Assembly (NCBI GenBank): GCA_019635965.1 | Contig: JAHBYK010000025.1 | Location: 1 to 34,157, forward strand | Length of the DNA: 34,157 bases | Origin: Parvibaculum sp. | GTDB taxonomy: Bacteria; Pseudomonadota; Alphaproteobacteria; Parvibaculales; Parvibaculaceae | Direction of reading: 5' to 3' | Part shown: positions 26,791 to 34,157 of the stretch, one piece after another | Layout of the letters: every line of letters starts with the position of its first letter | Position numbering within the stretch: position 1 is the first letter of the stretch | Notes under the pieces: model-generated | Database searches by the model: none | What the model was told of the DNA's origin: nothing | The model's input: the letters and a program-made list of their open reading frames with translations, nothing else | Translations under genes and position numbers: made by a program

Positions 26791-26926
26791 GATTCGCGTC
26801 AGGCATGGCGAGAGCAATAGTCGCTCATGCCCGTGGCGTCAAACTTTTCCACAGAGTCGAATCAAGATTCCACCGAGTTGAGGATTCTCTTCCAAGTGCT
26901 TGTCAAGGAATCAGATTCGAGGACTC
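26791..26926. promoter_or_regulatory. Cluster of eight GANTC (CcrM) methylation sites with a DnaA-box-like sequence
   Basis: GANTC occurs at 26791, 26854, 26859, 26866, 26883, 26908, 26914 and 26922 (first base of each), seven of them within 73 bp. At this base composition roughly one per 300 bp is expected. TTTTCCACA at 26845-26853 differs by one base from the DnaA box TTATCCACA. Pairs such as GAATC-AA-GATTC and GAATC-A-GATTC form inverted repeats. The cluster lies upstream of a candidate mnmG promoter and 4 bp from a parS. Cell-cycle methylation control is inference. Confidence 0.7.
26814..26842 (-). promoter_or_regulatory. Candidate mnmG promoter
   Basis: On the minus strand TTGACG (26837-26842) and TATTGC (26814-26819) are 17 bp apart, placing transcription start about 80 nt before the mnmG ATG. 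The GANTC cluster and DnaA-like box lie immediately upstream. A perfect TTGACA also occurs at 26901-26906 but has no acceptable -10. Confidence 0.38.
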
Positions 26927-26930
26927 TTCA

Positions 26931-26946
26931 TGTTTCACGTGAAACA
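26931..26946. promoter_or_regulatory. parS site (perfect TGTTTCACGTGAAACA), between mnmE and mnmG
   Basis: The second perfect copy, 7 bp past the mnmE stop on its downstream side and outside any gene. With the sites at 24773 and 24887 it makes a three-site cluster over 2.2 kb. Confidence 0.88.
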
Positions 26947-26953
26947 GGTGCTC

Positions 26954-28261
26954 TTACTTGCCGATGCAGAAGTCCCGGAAGATCACATCGAGCAGGTCCT
27001 CGACATCGACCCGGCCGGTGATCCGGCCAAGCGCACGGGCCGCGAGCCGCAGATCCTCCGCGACCAGCTCCGCATCGAGACCGCGCGCCAGCGCCCCGCC
27101 GGCCCGCGACAGAGACGCCGCGCAATCGCGGAGCCCTTCCCGGTGCCGCGCCCTTGTGATGACGGGATGCTCCCGTGCCTCATAGGCCGTGCCGACCCTT
27201 TCCCGGAGCGCGGCTTCAAGCTCTTCGAGCCCCGCACCCGTCAGCGCCGAGACGCCGATGGCGCCCGCCGGCACATCTGCCGCGAGGTCGAGTTTGTTGA
27301 AGACCCGGATGTCGCCTTCCCGCGCCAGGGAGAAATCGCCCCCGGCATCGGGCGCGGCGACGACGATCCTGAGATCCGACGCCCCGGCACGGGCAAGCGC
27401 GCGGCGCACCCCTTCGCGCTCGATCGCACCGGCCGCCTCGCGGAGCCCGGCCGTGTCGGCAAGCGTGACCGGCACGCCGCCAATATCGAGCCGGACTTCG
27501 AGCACATCCCGCGTCGTCCCCGCCTCATCCGAGACGATGGCCGCCTCGCGCCTTGCCAGCCGGTTCAGAAGGCTCGACTTGCCCGCATTGGGCGGGCCGA
27601 CAATGGCAACCTCGACACCGTCGCGAAGCCGCTCGCCCCGCCCGCCATCATCGAGATGGGCGCTGATCTCCGACGACAAGGCGGCGATCTCCGGCCCGAG
27701 CTTTTCGATCAGATCGCCGGGAACTTCCTCATCGGGAAAATCGATCTCGGCCTCGGCATAGGCGAGCGCCTTCATCAGCCGCGCGCGCCAGCCTTCATAA
27801 AGGTTCCCGAGCGCCCCTTCCATCTGGCGAAGCGCCTGGGCGCGCTGCGCCTCGGTCTCCGCGTCGATCAGATCGGCAAGCCCCTCGACCTCGGTGAGAT
27901 CGAGCTTGCCCGCCTCGAAGGCGCGGCGCGTGAACTCGCCGGGCGCCGCGGCGCGAAGCCCCTCGATCTTCGCCAGCGCCGCGAGGACCGCCGCAACGAC
28001 AGCGCGCCCGCCATGCACATGAAGCTCGGCGACATCCTCGCCCGTGAAACTGTGCGGCGCCTCGAAGAACAGAACGAGTCCGCGATCGAGCGCCATGCCC
28101 GTGTCCGGATCGCGCAGGCGGCGCAGTTCCGCAAGGCGCGGACGGCCCGGCGCGCGCCCCGTCAGCGCCTCGATCGCCAGGCGGACATGCGGCCCCGACA
28201 GACGCAGCACGGCAATGCCGGCGCGTCCCGCCGCCGAGGACAGGGCGTAAATCGTTTCCAC
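26954..28261 (-). CDS. mnmE: tRNA modification GTPase MnmE (TrmE)
   Basis: 435 residues. MnmE is the GTPase and folate-binding partner of MnmG. The N-terminal tetrahydrofolate domain starts METIYALSSAAGRAGIAVLR. The inserted G domain has GPPNAGKSSLLNRL (P-loop), AGTTRD, DTAGLREA and the NKLD-type FNKLDLA. The protein ends in the essential C-I-G-K box. A second helical domain surrounds the G domain as usual. The gene is on the same strand as mnmG, separated from it by 226 bp that hold a parS and a GANTC cluster, so mnmG probably has its own promoter. Confidence 0.96.
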   Translation of the reverse strand: METIYALSSAAGRAGIAVLRLSGPHVRLAIEALTGRAPGRPRLAELRRLRDPDTGMALDRGLVLFFEAPHSFTGEDVAELHVHGGRAVVAAVLAALAKIEGLRAAAPGEFTRRAFEAGKLDLTEVEGLADLIDAETEAQRAQALRQMEGALGNLYEGWRARLMKALAYAEAEIDFPDEEVPGDLIEKLGPEIAALSSEISAHLDDGGRGERLRDGVEVAIVGPPNAGKSSLLNRLARREAAIVSDEAGTTRDVLEVRLDIGGVPVTLADTAGLREAAGAIEREGVRRALARAGASDLRIVVAAPDAGGDFSLAREGDIRVFNKLDLAADVPAGAIGVSALTGAGLEELEAALRERVGTAYEAREHPVITRARHREGLRDCAASLSRAGGALARGLDAELVAEDLRLAARALGRITGRVDVEDLLDVIFRDFCIGK

Positions 28262-28287
28262 TGTGAATCGATCCGTTACCGGTGGCT

Positions 28288-28572
28288 CTAGGATTCTTTC
28301 TTCGTGCCGTCTTTCTTGGCGGCCGGTTTCTTGCCCCCGCCCATCGCCGTCTGCGCCATGCCCCAGAGCAGGTTCTGGAACTGCTCGAGGCCCTGCGCAC
28401 CCACCGGCATGATCGCCTTCACGATCTGCTCGGGGTCGATATAGGACAAGTTGGAGGCCATGCGCTTTTCGAGTTCGGCGATGAGGCGCTGCTGCATCGG
28501 CTCGAGATCCGGCAGGCCCATCAGCCGCCGCGCTTCCACGGGCGTCAGTTCGACATCGATTGTGACTTTCAT
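28288..28572 (-). CDS. Small conserved protein, DUF6489-like
   Basis: 94 residues from M at 28572 ([22 protein letters not shown]). It has a beta-strand start, then amphipathic helices including [20 protein letters not shown] and a Met/Gln-rich helix, and a lysine-rich tail ([14 protein letters not shown]). I recall it as a conserved alphaproteobacterial protein of unknown function with resemblance to phasin-like or helical-bundle proteins; I am not sure of the family. It lies 26 bp upstream of mnmE on the same strand, probably the same transcript, and is divergent from the thioredoxin-domain gene. Confidence 0.75.
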   Translation of the reverse strand: MKVTIDVELTPVEARRLMGLPDLEPMQQRLIAELEKRMASNLSYIDPEQIVKAIMPVGAQGLEQFQNLLWGMAQTAMGGGKKPAAKKDGTKKES

Positions 28573-28670
28573 CGCCTTATCTCTTTCTCGACGGGGCCTT
28601 CGCTTTGGCCCACATTGCCGCAACAAATCAGTCTGAACCCTGCCCGCAAGTGAACCGCCCGAAGGCCCTC

Positions 28671-30704
28671 ATGTCACGAAATTTCCTGCGCGACGAAACC
28701 AGCCCCTATCTCCTCCAGCACGCGGACAATCCGGTGCATTGGCGGCCCTGGGGCGAAGAGGCGCTGAATGTGGCGCGGCGCGAGAAGAAGCCGGTCCTGC
28801 TTTCGGTCGGCTATGCCGCCTGCCACTGGTGCCATGTCATGGCGCATGAAAGTTTCGAGGACGAGGCGACGGCGGCCGTGATGAACGAGCATTTCGTCAA
28901 CATCAAGGTCGACCGCGAGGAGCGGCCCGATATCGACGCGATCTACATGTCGGCGCTTCACATGCTCGGTCAGCAGGGCGGCTGGCCGCTCACCATGTTT
29001 CTGACGCCGGATGGCGAGCCCTTCTGGGGCGGCACCTATTTTCCGAAGGAGGCCGCTTACGGCCGCCCCGGCTTCGTGCAGGTCCTGCTCGAGATCTCGC
29101 GCATCTTCCGCGAGGAACCGGCCAAGGTTTTCAAGAACCGCGCGGCGCTGACGGATGCGCTGAAGAAGCAGGCCGAGACGGCGCGGCCCGGCGACCCCTC
29201 GCCGCAAGTGCCGCTGATCGTGGCGGAGAAACTCGCCGAGATCATGGACCCCGTTCATGGCGGCATTCGCGGCGCACCGAAATTCCCGCAAGTGCCGCTG
29301 CTCGCGCTGCTCTGGCGCGTGTATCTGCGCACGGGGCGCGACGATTTCGCGGCACCTGTGCTGCGCGCACTCGACCATATGTCGGAAGGCGGCATCTACG
29401 ATCATCTGGGCGGCGGCTATGCGCGCTATTCGGTCGACGAATTCTGGCTCGCGCCGCATTTCGAGAAGATGCTCTACGACAATGCGCTGCTGATCGACCT
29501 TCTGACGCTGGCCTGGACGGAGACGGGCAAGCCGCTTTACGCGCGCCGCATCCGCGAGACCGTCGAATGGGTCGCGCGCGAGATGACGACCGGTGAGGGT
29601 GGTTTCGCGGCTTCGCTCGATGCCGACAGCGAGGGCGTCGAGGGAAAGTTCTATGTCTGGTCGCAGGCCGAAATCGACAATCTCTTCACGCCGGGCGAGG
29701 CCGAGCTTTTCAAGCAGGTCTATGACGTGAGCGCGGAGGGGAACTGGGAGCACACCAATATTCTCAACCGCCTCGCCCGCGCCGATACGCCTTTCAGCGA
29801 CGCCGAGGAAGCGCTGCTCGAACCGCTGAAGGCGCGTCTCTTCGCCGAGCGCGACCTGCGCGTGAAGCCGGGCTTCGACGACAAGGTGCTGGCCGACTGG
29901 AACGGGCTGATGATCGCGGCCTTGGCCCGCGCCGGCGCCGCGCTTGACGAGAGCGAATGGGTGGAGAGGGCAGCATCCGCCTTCCGCTTCGTGATGGAGA
30001 CCATGCGTATGGATGGACGCCTGCACCATGCCTGGCGGGCGGGACGTTTGCAGCATCTCGCCATGGCGGACGATCTCGCCAACATGGCCGATGCCGCGCT
30101 CGCACTTGCCGAGGCGACGGGGGACGGGACCTATATCGCCGCCGCCGAAAGCCTGATCGGCGAACTCGACGAATGGTATGCCGACCGGGAAAATGGCGGC
30201 TATTTCTTCACCGCCGCCGATGCGCCGGCCCTTATCGTCCGTAGACGGACGGTTTCCGACGATGCGACGCCCGCCGCGAACGGCACCCTGCCCGGCATAC
30301 TGACGCGGCTCGGGCTGATGACGGGCAAGGACGAGTATCTGGCAAAGGCCGACGCGCTGATCCGCGCCTTTGCGGGCGAGCTGCAGCAGAACATCTTTCC
30401 GCTCGGAAGCTTCATTGCGAGCCTCGACACGCGGCTCCGCCCCGTACAGGTGGTGCTGATCGGAAGCGCGGAAGAAACGGCCTCCCTCGCCCGCGCCGCC
30501 TTCTCCATCTCCTGCCCTGCCCGCGTGCTGATACGGGCCGCGGACGGCGCATCGCTTCCCGCCTCTCACCCCGCCCATGGCAAGACGGCACTGGACGGCA
30601 AGCCGACGGCCTATATCTGCATTGGCGAGACCTGCTCGCTGCCGGTCACGGATGCGGCGGCGCTGGTGGCAGAGATGAAGCGAGGGGTAATTTATTCTTC
30701 ATAA
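28671..30704 (+). CDS. Thioredoxin-domain protein of the DUF255/YyaL (SSP411-like) family
   Basis: 677 residues from ATG 28671 ([21 protein letters not shown]). The N-terminal thioredoxin-like domain (about 1-165) has the family signature [14 protein letters not shown] and redox pair C51-H-W-C54, then [29 protein letters not shown] and [24 protein letters not shown] long helical (alpha/alpha-toroid, glycosidase-like) domain follows ([50 protein letters not shown]). The biochemical role is unknown across bacteria, although the family is widespread and highly conserved. No signal peptide is seen. An in-frame ATG at 28605 is further upstream but lacks conserved sequence. Confidence 0.93.
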   Translation: MSRNFLRDETSPYLLQHADNPVHWRPWGEEALNVARREKKPVLLSVGYAACHWCHVMAHESFEDEATAAVMNEHFVNIKVDREERPDIDAIYMSALHMLGQQGGWPLTMFLTPDGEPFWGGTYFPKEAAYGRPGFVQVLLEISRIFREEPAKVFKNRAALTDALKKQAETARPGDPSPQVPLIVAEKLAEIMDPVHGGIRGAPKFPQVPLLALLWRVYLRTGRDDFAAPVLRALDHMSEGGIYDHLGGGYARYSVDEFWLAPHFEKMLYDNALLIDLLTLAWTETGKPLYARRIRETVEWVAREMTTGEGGFAASLDADSEGVEGKFYVWSQAEIDNLFTPGEAELFKQVYDVSAEGNWEHTNILNRLARADTPFSDAEEALLEPLKARLFAERDLRVKPGFDDKVLADWNGLMIAALARAGAALDESEWVERAASAFRFVMETMRMDGRLHHAWRAGRLQHLAMADDLANMADAALALAEATGDGTYIAAAESLIGELDEWYADRENGGYFFTAADAPALIVRRRTVSDDATPAANGTLPGILTRLGLMTGKDEYLAKADALIRAFAGELQQNIFPLGSFIASLDTRLRPVQVVLIGSAEETASLARAAFSISCPARVLIRAADGASLPASHPAHGKTALDGKPTAYICIGETCSLPVTDAAALVAEMKRGVIYSS

Positions 30705-30917
30705 TGCGTTGCTAATTCGTTCTCAATGTGTAATCTGGAGCGGCCCCACCAAAATGATGAACTATAGAAGCGTTTATTTTCAATGTGTTAAGGGGTGCTC
30801 CCTTGACGAGATGTTAGCAAAGAGAAACGATGATGATAGGTCAGCGTTAGATGTGAAGGATTGACCATTCGCGACATTTCGTGTAAACGCGTCCCCTTTG
30901 CGAATCAGGATGACCAA
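30705..30917. other. AT-rich leader of the unknown two-gene insert
   Basis: Base composition drops sharply right after the DUF255 gene. The stretch holds a repeated TCAATGTGT (30723-30731 and 30780-30788). It also holds a weak promoter candidate, TTGACG at 30803-30808 with AACGAT 17 bp later (30826-30831). No gene is supported here; a TTG-initiated extension of the next gene (30861) is possible but unneeded. Confidence 0.4.
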
Positions 30918-31130
30918 ATGTCTTTCTCCGCTGTTGTAGATAAGGTTCTGTTTAGGGGCTACGAAGCTGCGAAGAAGAAGGCTTCGCAGCGCATAGTTGC
31001 GCGCCAGTCTCGCGGAAACATATCGACGCAGAATGGGTGGTATATGTCCGCGGAAAAACTTTATCGCGCATCAAGGGCCGCTGATAAAGACATCGAGCAT
31101 CTGCGCAAACTCACCCGAGCAGCTTCTTAG
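30918..31130 (+). CDS. Small basic hypothetical protein, 70 aa, in AT-rich insert
   Basis: ATG 30918 (MSFSAVVDKVLF) has AGGA at 30907-30910 seven bases upstream, so I choose it over TTG 30861. The protein is rich in Lys and Arg (AAKKKASQRIVARQSRG, IEHLRKLTRAAS), probably helical, with no signal or membrane segment. I know no family. It ends 6 bp before the following gene, so the two form an operon. Base composition is much lower in GC than in the flanking genes, consistent with acquisition. A small nucleic-acid-binding or antitoxin-like partner is one possibility, not shown. Confidence 0.6.
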   Translation: MSFSAVVDKVLFRGYEAAKKKASQRIVARQSRGNISTQNGWYMSAEKLYRASRAADKDIEHLRKLTRAAS

Positions 31131-31136
31131 TCTTCC

Positions 31137-31739
31137 ATGGCGTCGCAGCAAGACATTGAAGCGGCGCTCGATGCGCTTTGCGAAGAATGGAACAAAGCCG
31201 AAAGCGCAATAAAGCTCGCTGAGCAGGTAAATGGGGAAATCGTAAACCCCGCCATATATGAACTGCGATACGCGGGCCGCAGAGTAGTAGAAGCTCTCTC
31301 CAAACGCGAAGAAGATCCCGACACAGCCAAAAAGCTGCTTGACGATGCACATTTTGATTGCTGCCGCGCTCGCCATGATGCAATCGATGCTGCAACTTCA
31401 AAAATGACGGCTGATCTCCGGATAGCTATTGATCGTATCGGAGCAGATGTCGTTTTAGATAAGTTTCGTGATCTCTCAAAACTGTTGGCAGAATTGAGCA
31501 AGGTTAGGAAACTGATCGCAACCTCTCGGGAAAACCGGAACGACAGAGACTCGATATACGCCACGATTCAGGATGTAAATCTCTTCGATATTGTGAGTAT
31601 GTTCGATGAGTTCCAAGCAAGCGAAACCGTGCTCAAAGCCGCTGCGGCAAGAATTCGAATAAGTCGCTTCATCAGTTACGGCTTTGGTGTTCTGGGTATA
31701 ACGCTCACCATCGTATTTGGCATTTTATCTCTAGCTTAA
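31137..31739 (+). CDS. Hypothetical protein with C-terminal membrane anchor, in AT-rich insert
   Basis: 200 residues. Residues 1-165 are charged and helix-forming, with a soluble bundle containing INPAIYELRYAGRRVVEAL-like sequence (35-54), a possible coiled coil around 105-130 (LDKFRDLSKLLAELSKVRKL) and DLFDIV-type acidic patches. Residues about 175-200 (ISYGFGVLGITLTIVFGILSLA) form a single hydrophobic helix at the very C-terminus, a tail-anchor arrangement. I do not recognise the family. It follows the 70-aa gene by 6 bp and overlaps the convergent LysR stop by four bases. The low GC contrasts with both neighbours. Possible roles include a membrane effector of a defence or toxin pair. Confidence 0.72.
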   Translation: MASQQDIEAALDALCEEWNKAESAIKLAEQVNGEIVNPAIYELRYAGRRVVEALSKREEDPDTAKKLLDDAHFDCCRARHDAIDAATSKMTADLRIAIDRIGADVVLDKFRDLSKLLAELSKVRKLIATSRENRNDRDSIYATIQDVNLFDIVSMFDEFQASETVLKAAAARIRISRFISYGFGVLGITLTIVFGILSLA

Positions 31740-32686
31740 GGTCGCCCCGCTTTCCTTGCCGATGCCAGCGGCTCGGGCGGGTTCGGATGTTCGGGGCTGC
31801 CAAGCCCCGCTTCCTCGCGGATCCAGCGCCAGAAGGCATGGACCTTCGGCTTCTTCAGGCTGCCTTCCGGATAGACGAGCCAGTAGCCTTCCTCGTCCGG
31901 CATCTCCATGTCGAAGAGGCGGATGAGCTTTCCCTCCGCGAGATCGGCCATGGCGAGCGTGTCATTGGCGAGCGCCACGCCCTGGCCGCCGGCAGCCGCC
32001 TGAAGCGCGAGCGAGGCCTCGATGAAAAGCGGCCCGCGCATCGCCCAGCGCGGGTTCTTCACGCCGGCCTGTTCGAGCCAGTTCACCCAATGCTGCATCG
32101 TTTCCTCATGCAGCAGCGGATAGGATTTGAGGTCTTCGGGCTTGCGGATCGGCCGCTTCGGGTCGAGGAGCATGGGCGAGCAGACGGGATAGACGGTGGC
32201 CTCGAAGAGCTTTTCCGAGACGACATCCGGCCAGCCGCCGAGCCCGTAGCGGATGCCGAGATCGACATCCTCGCGCGCGAAATCGACAAGCTCCGATGAG
32301 GGCAGCAGCCTCAGCTCGATTTCGGGATGGGCGCGGTTGAACTTGCCGAGCCGCAGCACCAGCCAGCGCGCCGCAAAGGAGGGTTCGACCGAGACGGTGA
32401 GCGTTGCGCTGTCCTTCGCGCCGGCAAGCGCCCAGGCCTCCGCCATCTGGTCGAAAGCCGCCGAGAGCACGGGCAGGAGCTTTTCGCCACGCTCGGTGAG
32501 TTCGACATGGCGGCCGGTGCGGTGAAAGAGCGCCGCGCCAAGCTCCTCCTCGAGCGCCCTGATCTGATGGCTCACCGCCGCATGGGTCACGCTGAGTTCG
32601 CGCGCGGCTTCGGAAAAACTGCCATGCCGCGCCGCCGCCTCGAAGGCGCGCAGGGCTTTCAGCGATGGCAGGCGGCGGGGAGCCAT
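31736..32686 (-). CDS. LysR-family transcriptional regulator, GcvA-like
   Basis: 316 residues. The N-terminal winged helix-turn-helix (about 5-65) reads LPSLKALRAFEAAARHGSFSEAARELSVTHAAVSHQIRALEEELG, the T-HAAVSHQI recognition helix being characteristic of GcvA-type members. The C-terminal half is a periplasmic-binding-protein-like effector domain (LTVSVEPSFAARWLVLRLGKF, DVDLGIRYGLGGWPDV, GQGVALANDTLAMADLAEG). The effector is unknown. A near-perfect dyad at 32688-32704 directly beside the start codon suggests autoregulation and control of the divergent small ORF and hydrolase. Confidence 0.92.
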   Translation of the reverse strand: MAPRRLPSLKALRAFEAAARHGSFSEAARELSVTHAAVSHQIRALEEELGAALFHRTGRHVELTERGEKLLPVLSAAFDQMAEAWALAGAKDSATLTVSVEPSFAARWLVLRLGKFNRAHPEIELRLLPSSELVDFAREDVDLGIRYGLGGWPDVVSEKLFEATVYPVCSPMLLDPKRPIRKPEDLKSYPLLHEETMQHWVNWLEQAGVKNPRWAMRGPLFIEASLALQAAAGGQGVALANDTLAMADLAEGKLIRLFDMEMPDEEGYWLVYPEGSLKKPKVHAFWRWIREEAGLGSPEHPNPPEPLASARKAGRP

Positions 32687-32687
32687 G

Positions 32688-32704
32688 TGTTAGTTTTTCT
32701 TACA
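32688..32704. promoter_or_regulatory. Candidate LysR operator
   Basis: TGTTAG-TTTTT-CTTACA: five of six arm pairs match, and it contains a T-N11-A spacing as in LysR boxes. It starts one base before the regulator's ATG. A second, longer-range inverted pair CTATGGC (32731-32737) / GCCATAG (32758-32764) lies in the same divergent region. Confidence 0.42.
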
Positions 32705-32840
32705 ACTGCGGTGCAAAAAGATCGTTTGCGCTATGGCAGGCGAAAGCGCATATCAGCGCCATAGATCAAGCTAAAACAGGATACACGGGCCAAGGCGAAA
32801 GGGCATCCCCCTTCCCGCCCGTGACAAAACGGTGAATTAA

Positions 32841-33011
32841 ATGAACATCCTTGCCAATTATGCCTCGAGCTATGTGAGCGCCTTCGATGTCGCTCTGTCC
32901 GCTCGCAGCGCGGAAACCCGTCAGGGGGAAGGCAAGATCGAAGCGCGGACGCAAGGCCGTCTCGCCAGACTTCTCTTCCCCGCCCGTCATACGGAAGCGC
33001 GCGCCGCCTGA
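32841..33011 (+). CDS. Possible small protein, 56 aa, divergent from the LysR gene
   Basis: ATG 32841 to TGA 33011, starting MNILANYASSYVSAFDVAL and ending FPARHTEARAA. Codon choice fits the chromosome. No strong Shine-Dalgarno is seen (ggtgaatta precedes). The C-terminal half is basic. It lies between the LysR operator region and a hairpin leader of the hydrolase gene, so it may be a real small gene or a leader peptide. No family known. Confidence 0.42.
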   Translation: MNILANYASSYVSAFDVALSARSAETRQGEGKIEARTQGRLARLLFPARHTEARAA

Positions 33012-33043
33012 CCCGCAGGCTGCGCTTTTCCCGCGGCATCTCT

Positions 33044-33095
33044 CGCATCGGGGGGTGGGGACCGCTAAAGTCCCCACTCCGACATTCCCGATGCG
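33044..33095 (+). promoter_or_regulatory. Long hairpin abutting the Shine-Dalgarno of the hydrolase gene
   Basis: An outer stem CGCATCGG (33044-33051) / CCGATGCG (33088-33095) and an inner stem centred on TGGGGAC (33056-33062) / GTCCCCA (33070-33076). The inner stem extends outward by four more pairs (one G-U) and has loop CGCTAAA. The only irregularity is a seven-base bulge (33081-33087). The ribosome-binding AAGGAGG starts at the next base. It may be a regulatory leader, a protein site, or an mRNA-stabilising stem; there is no T-tract for termination. Confidence 0.65.
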
Positions 33096-33108
33096 AAGGA
33101 GGTGCGCA

Positions 33109-33801
33109 GTGAGCGGCGAAACCATCACGATCAAGGGCCCGGACGGCAGCTTTTCCGGCTATCTCGCAAAGCCGAAATCCGGGAAAGGCCCCGGCATCGT
33201 CGTCATCCAGGAAATCTTCGGCGTCAACAAGGTCATGCGCGGCCTTTGCGACTGGCTGGCCGGCGAAGGCTATGTCGCGCTCTGCCCGGATCTCTTCTGG
33301 CGGATCGAACCCGGCGTCGACATTACCGACCAGAGCGAAGCCGAATGGAAAAAGGCCTTCGACCTCTTCGGCAAGTTCAATGTCGATCTCGGCGTGAAGG
33401 ACATCGCCACGACGATTGCGACGCTGCGCCCCATGACGACGGGCACGATCGGCGCGGTCGGTTATTGCCTCGGCGGCCAGCTTGCCTATCTGACCGCCTG
33501 CCACACCGATGCGGATGCGTCCGTCGGCTATTACGGCGTCAATATCCAGAACCGCCTTGCCGATGCGAAGGGCATCACATCGCCGCTCATGCTTCACATC
33601 GCGGGCAAGGACGAGTTCGTGCCGCCCGAAGCGCAGGAAGCGATTGTCAAGGGTCTCCACGACAATCCGCATGTCACGATCCATCGCTATCCGGAGATGG
33701 ACCACGCCTTTGCGCGGCCGGGCGGCGCGCATTACGACAGGAAGACGGCGGATGAGGCGAACGACCGCACGCTCAAATTCTTCGCCCGGCATCTGGGGTA
33801 G
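33109..33801 (+). CDS. Dienelactone hydrolase family protein
   Basis: 230 residues from GTG 33109, fixed by AAGGAGG at 33096-33102; the frame is open upstream to 32887, but that part overlaps leader and hairpin sequence. The alpha/beta-hydrolase triad is C120 in VGYCLGGQ, D168 in AGKDEFVPP and H199 in MDHAFARP, with E35 in IQEIFG as in chlorocatechol-pathway DLH. The family hydrolyses dienelactone to maleylacetate or similar small esters and lactones in the cytosol; a specific pathway is not evident because no catechol genes are nearby. The divergent LysR gene may regulate it. Confidence 0.9.
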   Translation: MSGETITIKGPDGSFSGYLAKPKSGKGPGIVVIQEIFGVNKVMRGLCDWLAGEGYVALCPDLFWRIEPGVDITDQSEAEWKKAFDLFGKFNVDLGVKDIATTIATLRPMTTGTIGAVGYCLGGQLAYLTACHTDADASVGYYGVNIQNRLADAKGITSPLMLHIAGKDEFVPPEAQEAIVKGLHDNPHVTIHRYPEMDHAFARPGGAHYDRKTADEANDRTLKFFARHLG

Positions 33802-33825
33802 ACCCAAGGCAACAAGGTTGCGGCA

Positions 33826-34157
33826 ATGTCTCTCGAACTCTATCTCGGCTTCATTGCCGCAACGCTCGTGCTCTGCATCATGCCGGGGCCGGTGGTGACA
33901 TGGCTCGTTGCCTGCGGCATTGCCGACGGGCCGCGCGCATCGCTCACCGGGCTTGCCGGCACGTCGAGCGCGCTGCTTGTGCATATGGCGCTTGTGCTGG
34001 CGGGGCTTGCGCCGCTTCTCGCCGCGCTCGGCCCCTGGGCCGATGCGGTGAAGCTGACCGGCGCGGCCTATCTCGTCTATCTCGGCGTACAGGCCTTCCG
34101 CGCGCCTTATGAAGACCCCGGATTGCCCGAAGCCGTGAAGCGCCGCGCATCGGCCGC
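33826..34157 (+). CDS. LysE/RhtB-family exporter, N-terminal part (runs off the right edge)
   Basis: ATG 33826 opens a frame to the window end; about 110 residues are visible. The LysE superfamily start is clear: LYLGFIAATLVLCIMPGPVVTWLVACGIADGPRASLTGLAGTSSALLVHM, that is, a first membrane helix with the P-G-P motif and the following G-x3-G-rich helix, then LTGAAYLVYLGVQAFR. The family exports amino acids, homoserine lactones or similar solutes across the inner membrane. It begins 24 bp after the hydrolase stop, so the genes are probably cotranscribed. Substrate unknown. Confidence 0.85.
   Translation, partial: MSLELYLGFIAATLVLCIMPGPVVTWLVACGIADGPRASLTGLAGTSSALLVHMALVLAGLAPLLAALGPWADAVKLTGAAYLVYLGVQAFRAPYEDPGLPEAVKRRASA

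Noticed and set aside
26901..26906. Perfect TTGACA on the minus strand upstream of mnmG
   Set aside because: No usable -10 at 16-18 bp; the TTGACG/TATTGC pair further down is a better candidate.
28674..30578. 634-residue open frame on the minus strand opposite the DUF255 gene
   Set aside because: Same GC-driven antisense effect; the plus-strand gene has conserved motifs throughout.
32887..33108. N-terminal extension of the dienelactone hydrolase
   Set aside because: The extension overlaps a hairpin and the ribosome-binding site; GTG 33109 with AAGGAGG gives the normal family start.

Overview
This GC-rich window has tightly packed genes, and alphaproteobacterial hallmarks. These are the mnmE-mnmG-rsmG-parA-parB block facing a leuS-lptE-holA block, a DUF3576-type lipoprotein, a Rhodobacter-type porin, TGTTTCACGTGAAACA parS palindromes and a dense patch of GANTC (CcrM) sites. 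The gene content suggests a Parvibaculum-like member of the Alphaproteobacteria. That genus guess rests on impression only, with no search behind it.

Layout. 1-3.3 kb: the 3' end of a glutamine-synthetase-family gene and a class III aminotransferase, a pair typical of polyamine catabolism, split by an AT-richer gene for a PD-(D/E)XK/QxxxY nuclease-like protein. 3.3-7.9 kb: a 446-bp gap with GC-rich hairpins, a hypothetical protein, exonuclease III, a TetR regulator preceded by two tandem palindromic operators, two hotdog thioesterases, a cNMP-binding protein and a two-helix mini-protein. 7.9-15.2 kb: an orphan OmpR-type response regulator 7 bp behind a TPR-sulfotransferase, a hypothetical protein, a YkuD protein, YggS, a ThiE-like protein, and two tandem sulfotransferase paralogues. 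15.3-17.1 kb: a porin with a clear intrinsic terminator and a 630-bp gap. 17.1-21.9 kb: lipoprotein, leuS, lptE, holA. 22.1-28.6 kb: parB, parA, rsmG, mnmG, mnmE and a small conserved protein, all on the minus strand. 28.7-34.2 kb: a thioredoxin-domain (DUF255) protein, an AT-rich two-gene insert of unknown function, a GcvA-like LysR regulator, a small ORF, a dienelactone hydrolase with a strong hairpin against its Shine-Dalgarno, and the start of a LysE-type exporter.

Functional logic. The 20-28 kb part is core chromosome-maintenance and tRNA-modification machinery, likely near the replication origin. The most striking non-coding feature is the mnmE-mnmG intergenic region. Within about 155 bp it holds eight GANTC sites (seven of them in 73 bp), a DnaA-box-like TTTTCCACA and a perfect parS, directly upstream of a candidate mnmG promoter. 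Two AT-rich inserts (about 0.69-1.73 kb and 30.7-31.74 kb) look horizontally acquired and are the best places to look for undescribed accessory or defence functions.
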